The position numbers and the translations under genes are program-made. Below the pieces are notes generated by a model that was not told where the DNA came from, did no database searches, and saw nothing but the letters and a program-made list of their open reading frames with translations. Below are positions 11,163 through 22,033 of a stretch of 64,000 nt of DNA, one piece after another. Position 1 is the first letter of the stretch; every line of letters begins with the position of its first letter. Origin of the DNA: Harmonia axyridis (lineage: Eukaryota > Arthropoda > Insecta > Coleoptera > Coccinellidae); NCBI RefSeq assembly GCF_914767665.1, contig NC_059508.1:20062001-20126000 (forward strand), in the 5' to 3' direction.

Positions 11163-12765
11163 GGCTGTCTCACCCAAAATGGGATGCACTGTACAACAGG
11201 TACCTGAGGAAACAAACTGTCCCGAAAGAATGGAAAGTGGCGAGAGGAGTATCGATCCCTTAGGACAAAGATCCAAAGGATGTCTCCTCAACGTGACCGG
11301 CAAGATTTACGAGAAAATGATAGTGACGAGATTGACAGAGGAATTGGAAATGGGAGGGTGGATCTCAAAATCACAGCATGGCTTTCGTAAGGGAAGGTCG
11401 ACTACAACGGCAATACTAGAGCTAGTGGAATACTTAAATAGGTCCGAGGAAAAATGGTGTGTGATTGTAACTATTGATGTTCGAAATTCTTTCAATACTG
11501 CCAGGTGGAAGAGCATAGTAGAATCTCTCAAACAAAGAGAAGTGAGTCCATATTTAGTGAGTTGGGTGGAGGAATACTTTGAGGAGAGGTTTGTCAAAAT
11601 GGGAAGCGTAAGGCACCAATGCTGGATGGGGGTTCACCAGGGATCAGTTACGGGACCTGTTTTATGGAATGTAGGGTACGGTGACGTACTCAGACTACCA
11701 TATGGAAAGGGTGTATGTGCGGTAGCATATGCTGACGACCTCACACTGGTCGTAGAAGGCAAAGGAGCTGAAGAGGTGACTCATTGAGCTAATAAGAGCT
11801 TAACCATGATAGTGAAGTGGATGAAGGCTAGAGGGTTGAAGGTGGCGGAACAAAAGACCGAAGTCCTTGTCATGAAAGGTACAAGAAATACGGACATTTT
11901 GAGGGTGGAAATGCGGGAAACAACCAGTGAAGGAAATTAAATACCTTGGAGTGGTGCTTAAACGTGGCCTGAACTTTGACGCACATGTTAAATATGTGTC
12001 CGAGAAGGCTAGTGCTAAGGCGGATGCGGTGGGAAGGTTGACGCCGAATATTGGGGGCCCGCTCAACTACAGACGCCGAGTGATGAGCTCGGTGATTCAG
12101 AGCATAATGGTGTACGCTGCACCTGTGTGAAGAAAGGAGCTCAGGAAACAAAGATTAGTGAATAAAATGATCAGTATTCAAAGAAAAGGCCTTCTTAGGG
12201 TGATCAGGTTACCGCACGGTATCAGCGGAAGCGGCACAGGTGGTGGCTGGATACCCACCTATTGACATTATGGTGGCCGAGGCCTGTTTCTTGTTCAAAG
12301 TGGATAGCAGACTCCAAGGCCAGAGGAATATGGCAAGGAAAAGAACTCTGCGGATGTGGCAAGAAAGATGGAGGAACGGAAGAGAGGTGTCACAATGAAC
12401 GCACACCCTGATTGAAAATGTTGCAGAGTAGATAAGGTGCCAACACAGAAAAACGTGTTACTTTTTGTACACAGTTCCTGACGGGACATGGCTCTTTTGG
12501 AACCTTCACCAAAAAAATTGGAAAAACTGAGGACGACAGGTGTGTGTTGTGCAGGAAACAAGATAGTCCTGAGCATGTATACTACGAGTGTGAGAGGTGG
12601 AATAGGGAAAGAGAGAAAGTACTGAGACACATGAATGAGCTCCCTAGACCCCCGGAAATTATACCTCGCATGATTGAGAAGAAAGAAGTGTATGACTTGT
12701 TATACGACTTTGTGGTAGAAATAATGAAGAGGAAGGGGAAGGAGGATAGGCGGAGGCAGGGGTGA
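11163..12765 (+). pseudogene. R1-clade LINE ORF2 remnant (RT to C-terminal zinc knuckle)
   Basis: RT blocks are readable: CLLNVTGKIYEKMIV, SQHGFRKGRSTT, VHQGSVTGPVLWNV and AYADDLTLVV (about 11730). A first stop at 11785 and later shifts break the frame, but the thumb region (IKYLGVVLKRGLNFDAHV, about 11935), the GHGSFGTFTKKIGK block (about 12486) and the knuckle CVLCRKQDSPEHVYYEC (about 12545) are all present in order. The last segment runs to 12765. It resembles the better preserved fragment at 36743-37693. About 15 residues before CLLN appear to be deleted. Not functional. Confidence 0.8.
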
Positions 12766-12849
12766 ATCACTTTATCCCTGCTTGTTTTTGTTCTTTTTCC
12801 ATGGGTGTCTTTCATTGTTTAATCGTTAATTTATTGCTTTTTATTTTTT

Positions 12850-12945
12850 ATGATTTACAAAGGTTGTATTGTTTGCCCTATTGGCGTTTTTTGTTTATAT
12901 GGTGTACAAAGGTTTCACTGTTGCCCTATTGGCATTTTATTATGT
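12850..12945 (+). repeat. tandem units of about 46-55 bp (left half, two units)
   Basis: Two units of the form TTACAAAGGTTG...TTGCCCTATTGGC repeat here, and two more lie at 17041-17155. The CR1/Jockey-type LINE sits between the halves, so it inserted into the array. Confidence 0.75.
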
Positions 12946-12959
12946 GTGGGATAGATAAA

Positions 12960-14042
12960 ATGGCGCCGCGTATAACAGAGTCTGTAGAAAAATTTTGCAA
13001 TAAATGTACAAAGGAAGTAAAAAATTTTGTGACTTGTTCGAAGTGTCAGAAGACTTATCACCCGAGTTGCTTGCTGAGAGTTTGTGGAATTTATGTAGAT
13101 AGTGATGGAAAAATCTTTTGTTGTGATGACATAACCTCAAAACAGACAAAACTCGAGGAAAAGGATCAGGAAATACAGAAGCTTAAGACAAGACTATCTG
13201 AACTCAATGAACACTGTTTCGAACAATCTATTTGTAAACAAAATCTCTTAAACAACGGGGATTATTCTGGGGACTGCATCGACCTACTTGAACCGTCACA
13301 ATCAGGTGAGATTGATGATAAAGATGTGATGTATCTAAACAGAATTATAAATGAAAAGTCAATATTAATAGAAGAACTTCAGGATAAAATTAAAGTTTTG
13401 AAAAAGTATACATCCCTATTAGAAAAAATAGATGAAAACTGGCATAAAACACCACCTGTAAGTCCAACCTGTAAAGAGTCTAAAAACAGATCTCTTCATC
13501 ACAAAGAAAATGATGATCCTGTTGCGCCAAACATCATGGAGAAGTATGAAAGAAAGACGGCGACATCTAACGAGAGTGATTACAACTCTGCTGAGAAGAA
13601 AACGACAAATATAACAGAAATCTTCTCGAACGGAAATAAATCGAAAGAAGAAAAAAATTCAAACAAAGATAACAAAAGCTTACAGAAAAACAAACCTGGA
13701 CGTAAAGCAAACTTGAGAGATAAAAGAGGTGAGGTGACTGGAACGGGTGACAAACTTTCCTCCTTCTTGGGAGCTCCTCGACGTGCCTGGGTCTATGTAG
13801 GACGTGTAAGTGAAAATGTGGCGGAGTCGCAAATTCTCAAACATCTACAAGAATGCTTCACTGGAAAAAATTTCATAATCGAGAAACTACCGAAACGAGA
13901 CGGATCAAAAAGCTCATCGTTCAAGGTTGGAGCTGACCTATCCCTTATTGAAGATCTATATAAACCGGAAAACTGGCCTGTGGGTGTGGTTGTGAAACGT
14001 TTTAAGTTTTTTCTCAGAGAAAGGAGTAGTCATAAACCATAG
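12960..14042 (+). CDS. LINE ORF1: PHD-like zinc finger, coiled coil, RRM-like C-terminal region
   Basis: ATG 12960 is chosen because the frame upstream of it only translates the tandem array. About 360 residues. Residues 13-60 hold a Cys/His cluster of PHD type (CNKC...CSKCQKTYHPSC...). Next comes a Lys/Glu-rich region with heptad-like spacing (residues about 70-160) that should form a coiled coil, then a long Lys/Ser-rich linker. The C-terminal 90 residues (from SFLGAPRRAWVYVGRV) resemble the RRM-like nucleic-acid-binding domain found in many LINE ORF1 proteins. PHD-bearing ORF1 proteins are known in CR1-like LINEs. Likely RNA-binding RNP protein; intact. Confidence 0.75.
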   Translation: MAPRITESVEKFCNKCTKEVKNFVTCSKCQKTYHPSCLLRVCGIYVDSDGKIFCCDDITSKQTKLEEKDQEIQKLKTRLSELNEHCFEQSICKQNLLNNGDYSGDCIDLLEPSQSGEIDDKDVMYLNRIINEKSILIEELQDKIKVLKKYTSLLEKIDENWHKTPPVSPTCKESKNRSLHHKENDDPVAPNIMEKYERKTATSNESDYNSAEKKTTNITEIFSNGNKSKEEKNSNKDNKSLQKNKPGRKANLRDKRGEVTGTGDKLSSFLGAPRRAWVYVGRVSENVAESQILKHLQECFTGKNFIIEKLPKRDGSKSSSFKVGADLSLIEDLYKPENWPVGVVVKRFKFFLRERSSHKP

Positions 14043-16830
14043 GAACCTAGCTGGGAGGGTAGAGAACCAGAGTGATCAAAACTGCAATGCAATATTAAAC
14101 ATAAACATACAATGCCTCAGAAATAAACTTGACGCAATGGATTTCGTATTAAATACTGAAAACTATAAAGTAGCCTGTGTGACCGAGCACTGGATGACCA
14201 TTGATGAACTCAAAACTGTGAACATTCCGAATTACAATGTGGCGAGTGCTTTTTGTCGCGAGGACTTCATACATGGGGGAAGTCTGATACTAACAAGAAA
14301 AGACTTTCTCGGCAGAGCGATTACAGAAATAAATGAACTATCTATCGAAAAAAATATAGAAATTTGTGGCGTTCTAGAAAAGACCACAAAAACAAATTAT
14401 TTGTGTATCTATAGGCCTCCTCATGGAGATTATGATTTGTTCATGCAACGTCTAGAAACAGCATTGAACATAGTCTTCAAAAATCCACATCAAAATGTTG
14501 TGATCGCTGGCGATTTTAATATAAACTTCGATGAAATGAATAATGCGAAATTAAAATTGCAGGAATTAGTCATATCATTTGGATTACATATTATATTCAA
14601 GGAGGCATCACGTGTAACACTGAGATCGAGCAGCTGTATCGACAATTTTTTCACGAATATGAGGTCTTCAACATATCAAGCATTCACGGTGAATCACCAT
14701 CTTTCAGATCATCTGGCACAAAGATTGGAATTACAGACGACGGAAATCCCTGAAAAAGAAAAATACGAGTTCATTCGAATTATGAGTGAAAATAACACTT
14801 ACCATTTTCGAGAGCGATTGAAGAATGTAGACTGGGAATTCATCAGAAATATGTCGGCTCCGTTATCGTGTAATGGTTTCCATAAGGTAGTGACTGATAC
14901 ATTCAACCAGTGCTTCCCTGAAAAAAGAATAAGAATAAGAAGTGTGCCCCCAAAGAAATTTTGGGATAAACCGGAGATAATAGAACTAAAGAAAAAAGTA
15001 GATGCAGCACACACTATTTTTCCAGTTGAAAGGAATGAAAACACAGAAAAGTTATACACGAAATTAAAACATCAACTGACACAACTAATTGAAAATACAA
15101 TAAAAACTGAAAATACACAGATTTTGAATGAGTCGACCAATAAAAACCGTGCAATCTGGAAAGTCATAAACTCTAAAATAAAAGGCAAAACAAGAACAAA
15201 CAACGCCGAATTACTGTCAGAGGAAGATTTCAGTATATATTTTTCAACAATGGCAGAAAAATTGGGTACACGAGACTGTGCCCCAGAAACAAGCGATGAC
15301 TTTTTGAAGAGAAAAATAATCAAAAATCCCAAATCATTTTTTCTAACTCCGACTACACCACAGGAGGTCAAAAGGGCCGTGTCCGAAATGAAGAAGAAAA
15401 CATCAAGAGATATATACGGTTTCTCAGTAAATATACTGAAGGAGGTGATAGACTATCTAGCAGATCCTTTATCTGAACTCATAAATTCCTGCTTTCAAGA
15501 GGGTTATTTTCCAGATGAGATGAAGTTGGCAAGAGTCATACCAATTTATAAAAAAGGAGACCAAGAACTGTGCCACAATTATAGACCAATATCAGTATTA
15601 CCAGCAATGTCAAAGATATTTGAGTCCCTCATAAAATCAAGATTGGTCTCATTCTTGGAGAATAATTCGTTGCTGAGTGATCATCAGCATGGATTCAGGG
15701 GGAGTAGGTCTACTATATCTGCTCTGGTGCAGATAACTGAATTCGTCTTGCAATCGTTGGATGATTCAGAGGAGGCAATACTAACATGTATGGACTTGAC
15801 GAAGGCTTTTGATTGCGTCAACCGTGTAAAACTTCTATCCAAACTGGAGTATATCGGGATCAGAGGCCCAGCATACGAACTCTTTCGGTCATATCTGTTA
15901 AATAGAAACCAGATAGTAGATATTGGTGGAAAGAAATCTTCCAAGAGATGCGTTGCTACTGGTGTGCCCCAGGGATCTATATTGGGTCCGATATTGTTTT
16001 TAATATATATAGACGATATGGTATATAACGTTGCCGCGGATGAGAGGATTATTTTCGCTGATGATACATCTTTTTTGAATAGAGCACAAAATGATAGAAA
16101 ACTCCAGCAAAAAGCTGAAAAATCTATTCAGGAAGCCGTTGAATGGTTCAATGGAAATAGTTTGAAGGTGAATCCTGAGAAAACACAAAGGCTAGTAATA
16201 TCAACCAAACGCCATAATAAAGAGAGTATTTCTTTGCTCGGGATGTGCATCAGTGGAAATTTGACTTGGACTGAGCATGTTACTGAATTGTGTAAAAGGC
16301 TTTCCACATCATTATTCGCCTTAAGACAAATAAAAAATATGCTCACAGAAAACGAAGCACTCCTCACCTATCACGCTTAGTTCCATGGACGAATGACCTA
16401 TGGTATTATCCTCTGGGGTGCGTCGTCGGATGCACTCAGGGTCTTTCTGAAACAGAAGAAAGCGATAAGATTGATAGCCGGAGTTAATCAAATGACAAGT
16501 TGCAGATCGCTGTTCAAAAAGTACAAAGTACTTACCGTCCCATGCTGCTACATGCTCGAGTGTCTCCTCTACGTTCATGGAAAGAAAGAACTCCCCAAAC
16601 ACTCAAATGTACATGACCACCTTACGCGATCCAGAAATAAAATTGTGATTCCCAGCCACCGCATTAATAGAACTCAAAACACGTACATCTTCAATGGTGT
16701 TAAGATGTATAATAAACTTCCCGATCACATGACATCACTTCGTGGAGCGACCTTTAAGAGGCTTGTGAAAAATTTGCTTATTGAAAATGTCTTCTATTCC
16801 ATAGAAGAATTCATGAACCATCAATTCTAG
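14041..16830 (+). pseudogene. LINE ORF2: APE endonuclease and reverse transcriptase, one in-frame TAG
   Basis: The frame is open from the end of ORF1 (+1 relative to it), and the endonuclease N-terminal motif NINIQCLRNKLDAM precedes the first ATG (14137), so initiation is probably not at that ATG. EN motifs: TEHWM, YRPPHGDYDLF, GDFNINFDE and SDHLA (about 14710). RT motifs: PIYKKGDQELCHNYRPIS (about 15545), HGFRGSRSTISA, DLTKAFDCVNR, GVPQGSILGPILFLIYIDD and a FADDTSF catalytic box (about 16060). A TAG at 16378 interrupts the thumb; the same frame then continues to 16830. Otherwise complete, so a recent copy. Confidence 0.85.
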
Positions 16831-17040
16831 TCATTATATTCACCAGTCAATTTTATATATGTATTATATTTATTTATTTATTATTATTTATATTTATTAT
16901 ATTTATGATATATGTGTCTAAATGTTATTGATGTGTGTACTAATGTTCAGGACATTTGTAGGTATACATTGTCTTATATTTTATTGACCTACCCTGTAAA
17001 GTTTTGAGGGAAATAAATGAGTATGAGTATGAGTATGAGT
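16831..17040 (+). other. 3' UTR and (GAGTAT)n tail of the LINE
   Basis: AT-rich, noncoding, with an AATAAATGAGTATGAGTATG-type ending in which the hexamer repeats four times. It marks the 3' terminus of the element. Confidence 0.7.
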
Positions 17041-17155
17041 ATTTATATGGTTTACAAAGGTTGAATTTTGCTGTTGCCCTATAGGCGTTTTTTATTTATA
17101 TGGTGTACAAAGGTTGAATTGTTGCCCTATTGGCCTCTTTATATAGGGGAATTCT
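17041..17155 (+). repeat. tandem units of about 46-55 bp (right half, two units)
   Basis: Continuation of the array at 12850-12945 (TATATGGTGTACAAAGGTTG...TTGCCCTATTGGC). 17156-17230 has no recognisable feature. Confidence 0.75.
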
Positions 17156-17229
17156 GTATGCATGTCTGAGTGCTCTGATTAACTCTTTTTAATTAGAGTC
17201 TTCACCCTGAGAAGCATCCCCGAAGCATG

Positions 17230-17624
17230 ACATTTGGCTTTAATAGTGATGACTATTTAGAAGGCCCCCGAGACGACCCTAACAACTGGTGTCCCATTTC
17301 TCTGTGTTCATGCCTATATAATTTGTTTACATCTTGTCTCTCAGCTAGAATCAGCTACGCAGAAGGGATTTGGACAATATGAGGGTTGTTATGAGCTCAA
17401 CTTCATCCTGCAGAGCATCCTCGATATCACGAGGAGAGAGGGTAGACGCCCCACCGTTGCTTGGTTTGACTTGAAGAATGCTTTTTCCTCATTGCCCTAC
17501 AGCCACATATTCAACACCCTAGAGATCATGGGCTTGAACCGGAACGCATTGGAGTTGATAAGGAGTATTCAAGATACCAGCTTCTCCACCATCAAGATCA
17601 CGCAGGGAGAGTCCGGTGACTTGG
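17230..17624 (+). pseudogene. R2-like LINE fragment 1 (RT fingers/palm)
   Basis: Translation with one frame change gives WCPISLCSCLYNLF, then QKGFGQYEGCYELNFILQS, TVAWFDLKNAFSSLPYSHIF and the ITQGESGD block. These are typical of endonuclease-RLE LINEs of the R2/NeSL group, upstream of the QGCPLSP box. That box is found on the other side of the copia insertion, at about 22320. The frame is lost at 17625, where unrelated sequence begins. Confidence 0.72.
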
Positions 17625-17815
17625 AGGAGGAAATTGAAGATGGAGATGATTATGGCAATAATTACTTCGATAATGGTGAAGATTATTGTAACGATGAAGA
17701 TGGCAACTTAGATGACGGTGCTAAATATTGAAATTTTTATCGTGTTATGTTTCATTATGTATTTATTTTTATTGTGTTATTTTTTTTTCTTTCATTGAAG
17801 GCATCGACTGCTATG
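17625..17815 (+). pseudogene. possible captured C-terminus of RNA polymerase III subunit RPC7 (POLR3G-like) plus 3' UTR
   Basis: In the frame open from 17471 the peptide changes abruptly after GESGD to an acidic tail: LEEEIEDGDDYGNNYFDN, then GEDYCNDEDGNLDDGAKY and a stop at 17729. This pattern (DYxNxYFDNGExY, DEDxNLDDG then stop) is what I remember for the acidic C-terminus of RPC7/POLR3G-family proteins. It is followed by about 85 bp of AT-rich UTR-like DNA. It sits inside the R2-like ORF, which resumes at about 22275, so it looks like a host fragment copied into a LINE. No intron or poly(A) is visible. Assignment is from memory, so moderate. Confidence 0.45.
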
Positions 17816-17820
17816 GTCAT
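17816..17820 (+). repeat. target-site duplication GTCAT, left of copia
   Basis: GTCAT precedes the 5' LTR and recurs at 22263-22267 after the 3' LTR. Five bases is the usual length for copia elements. Confidence 0.9.
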
Positions 17821-18049
17821 TCTTAAAGTAATCTGTAATAGGATACAATTTTCCACTCACTCATAGAGGGCGCTAGACACTATAAAGAATACTGTATTAT
17901 GGAATGTTCTAGAAATATAAAAGTGTATAAAAAACCGCGTCACTTGAGTAGTTGTTGTTGTTGAATATAATGGGTGAAGAACACGTTTTATGTTGGAGCA
18001 CTGTTGGAGGTCTGAATAAATATATTTTAAAGTAATTGAAAACTGTTTA
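17821..18049 (+). repeat. 5' LTR of copia
   Basis: Begins TCTTAAAG where the 3' copy has TGTTAAAG, and ends CTGTTTA. It contains the short TATAAAAGTGTATAAAA stretch (about 17918-17934), a likely core promoter, and AATAAA near 18017. Confidence 0.93.
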
Positions 18050-18062
18050 TGGTAGCAGAGCG
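18050..18062 (+). promoter_or_regulatory. copia primer-binding site (initiator tRNA-Met 3' end)
   Basis: TGGTAGCAGAGC directly follows the LTR. TGGTAGCAGAG is complementary to the 3' end of animal initiator tRNA-Met, so priming is from the intact 3' end rather than from an internal half-tRNA as in Drosophila copia. Confidence 0.8.
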
Positions 18063-18107
18063 TGGTTAATCAAGTATCGCAGTAAGTAAGGAAGTAATGC
18101 AAGTAAA

Positions 18108-18785
18108 ATGGCCAGAGAAAATACGACAGTTATACCGTTCGACAAAAATATCACTTATGAAGATTGGAGAAACAAATTCATGTTCCTGCTTCGTTTCAAG
18201 AAGTGCTTGCCTGTTGTCCAATATGAAATACGTCCAGAAGTAATAGAAGAGGCAGATTGGGAGGAACAAGAAAATGAGGTGATGTACTTTCTTTCGTTAG
18301 CATTAAATGCTGCCACTATGGCTGACTTAGAAACACCGAAACAAATTTTGGATAAATTGGACTCTATCTATCTAAAGAAAAGCGAATCAAAGCAATTACT
18401 AATAGAACGTCAGTTGAACTTGATGAAATTGAATGAAAATGCCTCCAAATCACAAACAGAAAAATTCTTTGAAGACTTCGATAAGAAAATCAATGAACTA
18501 AGATTAGCTGGTGGTGATATTTCTAGAAAAAGAAAATTGAGCTTTCTTATAATGGCATTACCAAAGGACTGCCGTCACTTGGTGGATGACCTTGATTCTC
18601 TAGCTGAACAAAATCGTACAACTGAATACATAAGAGAGAAACTAATGAGTTGGAACGAATTATCTGGCATTCAAGAGACTGAGTCTACTACTGAAGATAA
18701 GGAATTGAAATCGAAAGCCTTCAACACGAAATTGACAAAAGGAAGAAACTGGCACAAGACGAATGAAAATCCAAAAACTTGCTAG
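18108..18785 (+). CDS. gag: copia Gag (stops inside its zinc knuckle)
   Basis: ATG 18108 starts a copia-type Gag: an N-terminal DUF4219/UBN2-like region (VIPFDKNITYEDWRNKFMF, residues 8-26), then helices typical of the family (FLSLALN, TPKQILDKLDSIYLKKS). A TAG at 18783 falls within the CCHC knuckle: C-stop-N-C-G-K-V-G-H-M-K-Q-N-C. The frame continues without shift into Pol, so the TAG is either a point mutation (a Trp codon is plausible) or a readthrough stop. Located 46 bases after the primer site. Expected to form the particle shell. Confidence 0.9.
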   Translation: MARENTTVIPFDKNITYEDWRNKFMFLLRFKKCLPVVQYEIRPEVIEEADWEEQENEVMYFLSLALNAATMADLETPKQILDKLDSIYLKKSESKQLLIERQLNLMKLNENASKSQTEKFFEDFDKKINELRLAGGDISRKRKLSFLIMALPKDCRHLVDDLDSLAEQNRTTEYIREKLMSWNELSGIQETESTTEDKELKSKAFNTKLTKGRNWHKTNENPKTC

Positions 18786-20558
18786 AACTGTGGAAAGGTT
18801 GGACACATGAAGCAAAATTGCTATCAAAATGGACGTGGTCATGGTCAGAATAGTCGAGGAAGCTACAATGGTCAACGATATCGAGGATTTTATCAAGCAG
18901 GGGGAAGAAACAACTACAATAAAGGTCGTGGTAATTATGGTAGAAGATTTGCTGGCAATTCGGAGGTTCAGAATATGCAGGAAGACGAAGGAAACTTGGA
19001 ACTTTTTCATGTTGATGTAAATTCTTTTGATTTGGAGCAAGGTAAGAACACAAATGTCATGGAATGGTTAATTGATAGCGGATGTACTGATCATATTACG
19101 AAAACTGATGAATATTTTTATAGTTCTGTAGATCTTAAGACAAAAACTGAGGTTAAGCTAGGAAATTCAGATGTCATAAAAGCAACAAAGATAGGGAACA
19201 TAATGTGTAGATTCAGATCTGGAGATAAAAACATAAGTGTTGATATAAAAAATGTTTATTATGTTCCTGAAATCGGAAGAAATTTACTAAGTGTTAGTTC
19301 CATTATGTCGACAAACAAGACAGTAATCTTTAACGGTAAATATGCGGAGATTTATAATGAAAAAAATGAGTTCCTTTTCCATTCGAAACAAAATAAGAAA
19401 TTATTCTCTATAACGTGTGAAGTTTTAAAAGGTGCTGATGCTATTTCTGCAAATCATATTGCTAAGAATATGTCAACCAAGGAAAGATTCCATCGTATTT
19501 TGGGTCATGTTAACTTTAAAGATCTGAATATAATGTGTCGTGATAAGTATTTAGATGATTTGCCAGACCATTTAGATAATAATTTTATAAGCTGTAAAAT
19601 TTGCCTAGAAAGTAAGATGTCAAACAAGGAATATGCTTCTGAACGTAGAAGAGCTAGATACTGCGGTGAAATAGTGCATTCTGATGTGAAGTATTTGGAT
19701 GTAGATGGGTTTAATGGAGAAAAGTATTTCGTTACTTTTATTGAAGATTACTCGAGAATTGCAAGAGCCTATCCAATTAAGAACAAGTCTGAAGTATACG
19801 ATAAATTTGTTGAATATTTCAATATTCTTAAAAACTATGCTGAAGGTCCTTTATGTGAATTTAGATGCGATAACGGAAAAGAATTTTTGAATAAAGAGTT
19901 TTATAATTTGGCTAAAAATGAAGGTTTTCGAATTTTTCCTTGCATTGCATATAACCATCAGTTGAATAGAGTTGCAGAGAGATATAACAGGACAATACTG
20001 GACAGAGTAAGATGTCTCAGAAAAGAATCTAAATTAGACCGCAAATATTGGCCAGAATTTGTCTTGGCCGCATGTTTTGTAGGTAATAGGTTGAGAAATA
20101 GTTCTACTTTCGAATCGAAAACCCCTTTTGAAATCTTTTTCGGTAGAAAACCAAGTGCAAAAAATTTGAAAATTTATGGTAGTCGTGTCTATGTGAGAAT
20201 TCCTGACGAAAAAAAAAAAACATCTGACGACAAAGCAGTTGAAGGAATTTTGATTGGGTATACTGATTTAGGTTACAGAGTCTTAATAAACGGTAAAATT
20301 GAATTAGCTAGAAATGTTCAAGTTGTAGAGCCCGGTACTGATTTTATTCAAATAAGTGATGATGAGGAAAATGATGATAATGAAATCGAAAAAGACAATA
20401 ATGAAGGAAGTACAATTGATCGACCTGTCAGGAAAAGAAGACTTCCGAATAAATATGATGATTTTATTATTTCTGTAAATTTAGCAGATTTAGATGCTCC
20501 TAAATCTTTCGATGAGGCTATAAATTCTGTAGATTCCAAAATTGGAAGGATGCAATGA
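18786..20558 (+). pseudogene. pol: copia Pol N-terminal part: zinc knuckle, protease, integrase
   Basis: In frame with Gag after the TAG at 18783. It reads GKVGHMKQNC, a Gly/Arg-rich stretch, then protease WLIDSGCTDHIT (about 19066), integrase zinc module (HRILGHV...CKICLESK, about 19490-19610) and DDE core: D in HSDVKY (about 19680), D in RCDNGKEF (about 19865), E in VAERYN (about 19972). It ends at a TGA at 20556 caused by a base loss near 20535; the peptide SALNDSKTWELIPKP follows in another frame. The catalytic sites look intact. Confidence 0.9.
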
Positions 20559-21998
20559 TAAAAGAGTTTAGTGCATTAAATGATTCAAAAACGTGGGAAT
20601 TAATACCTAAGCCGGTTGATAAGAAAATTCTTTCGGTAAAATGGGTTTATAAAAAAAAAATCTGAAGACAATTTCAAAGCACGGCTTGTAGTTAGAGGCT
20701 ACGAACAAAAAGACCAAATTGATGAAATTTATGCCCCTGTTGCAAAAATGTCTACCTTACGGTTACTTTTGAGCTTGTCTGTTAAAAGAGGATTTAATGT
20801 GCATCATATGGATGTAGAAACTGCATTTTTGAACAGTGATGTAAAATCTGAAGTTTATGTTAGTCAACCCGACGGTTTTATTAAAAATGAAAATATGGTC
20901 TATCATCTAAAAAAATCTTTATATGGTCTACGTGAGTCGCCAAGGAACTGGTACGACCATTTCAATAATTTTATTACGAAACTGGAATTTACTAGAAGTA
21001 ATCATGACTTATGTTTGTACTGTAATGTGAAATCAGAAATCTATTGCATACTTTTTGTTGACGATTTACTTATCTGTGGTCCAGATAAAGAACTCATTGA
21101 GAGCATTAAAAGTGAATTCAAAATTCAATTTAAACTGAAAAATCTAGGAAATGTTAAAAGGTATTTAGGCATCGAAATTGACTTTAATAAATCTACAAGA
21201 GAAATGAAACTTTCTCAAGAAGAATACATTGAAACTTTAGCTGAAAAATTCGGAATTGTACACTCAAGAATTAAGCATACACCTATGGAAACAGGATTAA
21301 AATTGTTTGAAGGAAAAATTAACGAAAGTTTAAATTATAGAAATTTAATAGGCGCATTATCTTATATTGCTCAAGCAACCAGACCTGATATAATGTACGC
21401 AATAAACTATCTAAGTAGATTTCAAAATTGTTGTAGTGATACTCATTACAAACATGCTATACGCATTCTAATATACTTATACCATTCCAAGCATTTGAGT
21501 TTGCACTTTACTGGTGATTCTGATATTATGATTTGTGGTTATTCAGATTCTGACTGGGCAGGTGATCCAACTAATTCAAAGTCAACTACTGGATCAATAA
21601 TTAAAGTTTTTGGAAATCCAATATTTTGGAAGACTGTGAAGCAAAAGTCAGTTTCACGTTCATCTACCCAAGCAGAATATATTGCCTTAGCTTGTACAAT
21701 AGAAGAAATTTTATTCATTAAAAATATTTTAGTTGATCTTGGTTTGTCAAAGGATTTGTTGAATGAAATTAAGATTTATGTTGATAATATTAGTTGTATT
21801 ATGTTAGCCAAAAATGGTAATTTTTCAAAACGGTCCAAACATATAAATGTAGCTTTACATATTGTACATGATAGTGTTAATAATAAGCTAATTGATGTTG
21901 TTAAAATTGATGGAAATGTAAATTTGGCAGATACATTTACAAAATCCCTTTGCCGTGATAAATTTGAAAATTATCGCTATAAAATGAATGTTTATTAA
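20536..21998 (+). pseudogene. pol: copia Pol C-terminal part: reverse transcriptase and RNase H
   Basis: Starts in a shifted frame (WELIPKP...VKWVYKKK), shifts again in an A9-10 run at about 20648-20660, and is then open from about 20662 to a stop at 21996. RT blocks: ARLVVRGYEQK, HHMDVETAFLNSDV, YGLRESPRNWY and the catalytic FVDDLLICG (about 21055). RNase H: YSDSDWAGDPTNSKSTTG (about 21540) and STQAEYIAL (about 21663), the classical copia RNase H signature. Both frameshifts sit at short homopolymers. Confidence 0.9.
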
Positions 21999-22025
21999 TT
22001 TTGTTAATTAAGAATGTAAAATTGT

Positions 22026-22033
22026 AAGGGGGG
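22026..22033 (+). promoter_or_regulatory. copia polypurine tract
   Basis: AAGGGGGG ends directly at the 3' LTR start (22034). Confidence 0.85.

Larger units (their letters stand above)
12946..17040 (+). mobile_element. CR1/Jockey-type LINE, near complete
   Basis: Two ORFs (PHD-like ORF1; endonuclease-RT ORF2) followed by a short AT-rich 3' UTR and a (GAGTAT)n tail at 17018-17040. It is flanked on both sides by the same tandem array. The 5' end is placed near 12946, where array homology stops, giving a very short 5' UTR. Exact target duplication not resolved. One nonsense codon in ORF2 is the only clear lesion. Confidence 0.82.

Noticed and set aside
12762..12959. N-terminal extension of LINE ORF1 with hydrophobic, membrane-like residues
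   Set aside because: It is a translation of the AT-rich tandem array in front of the LINE and has no ATG start at its beginning; ATG 12960 is better.
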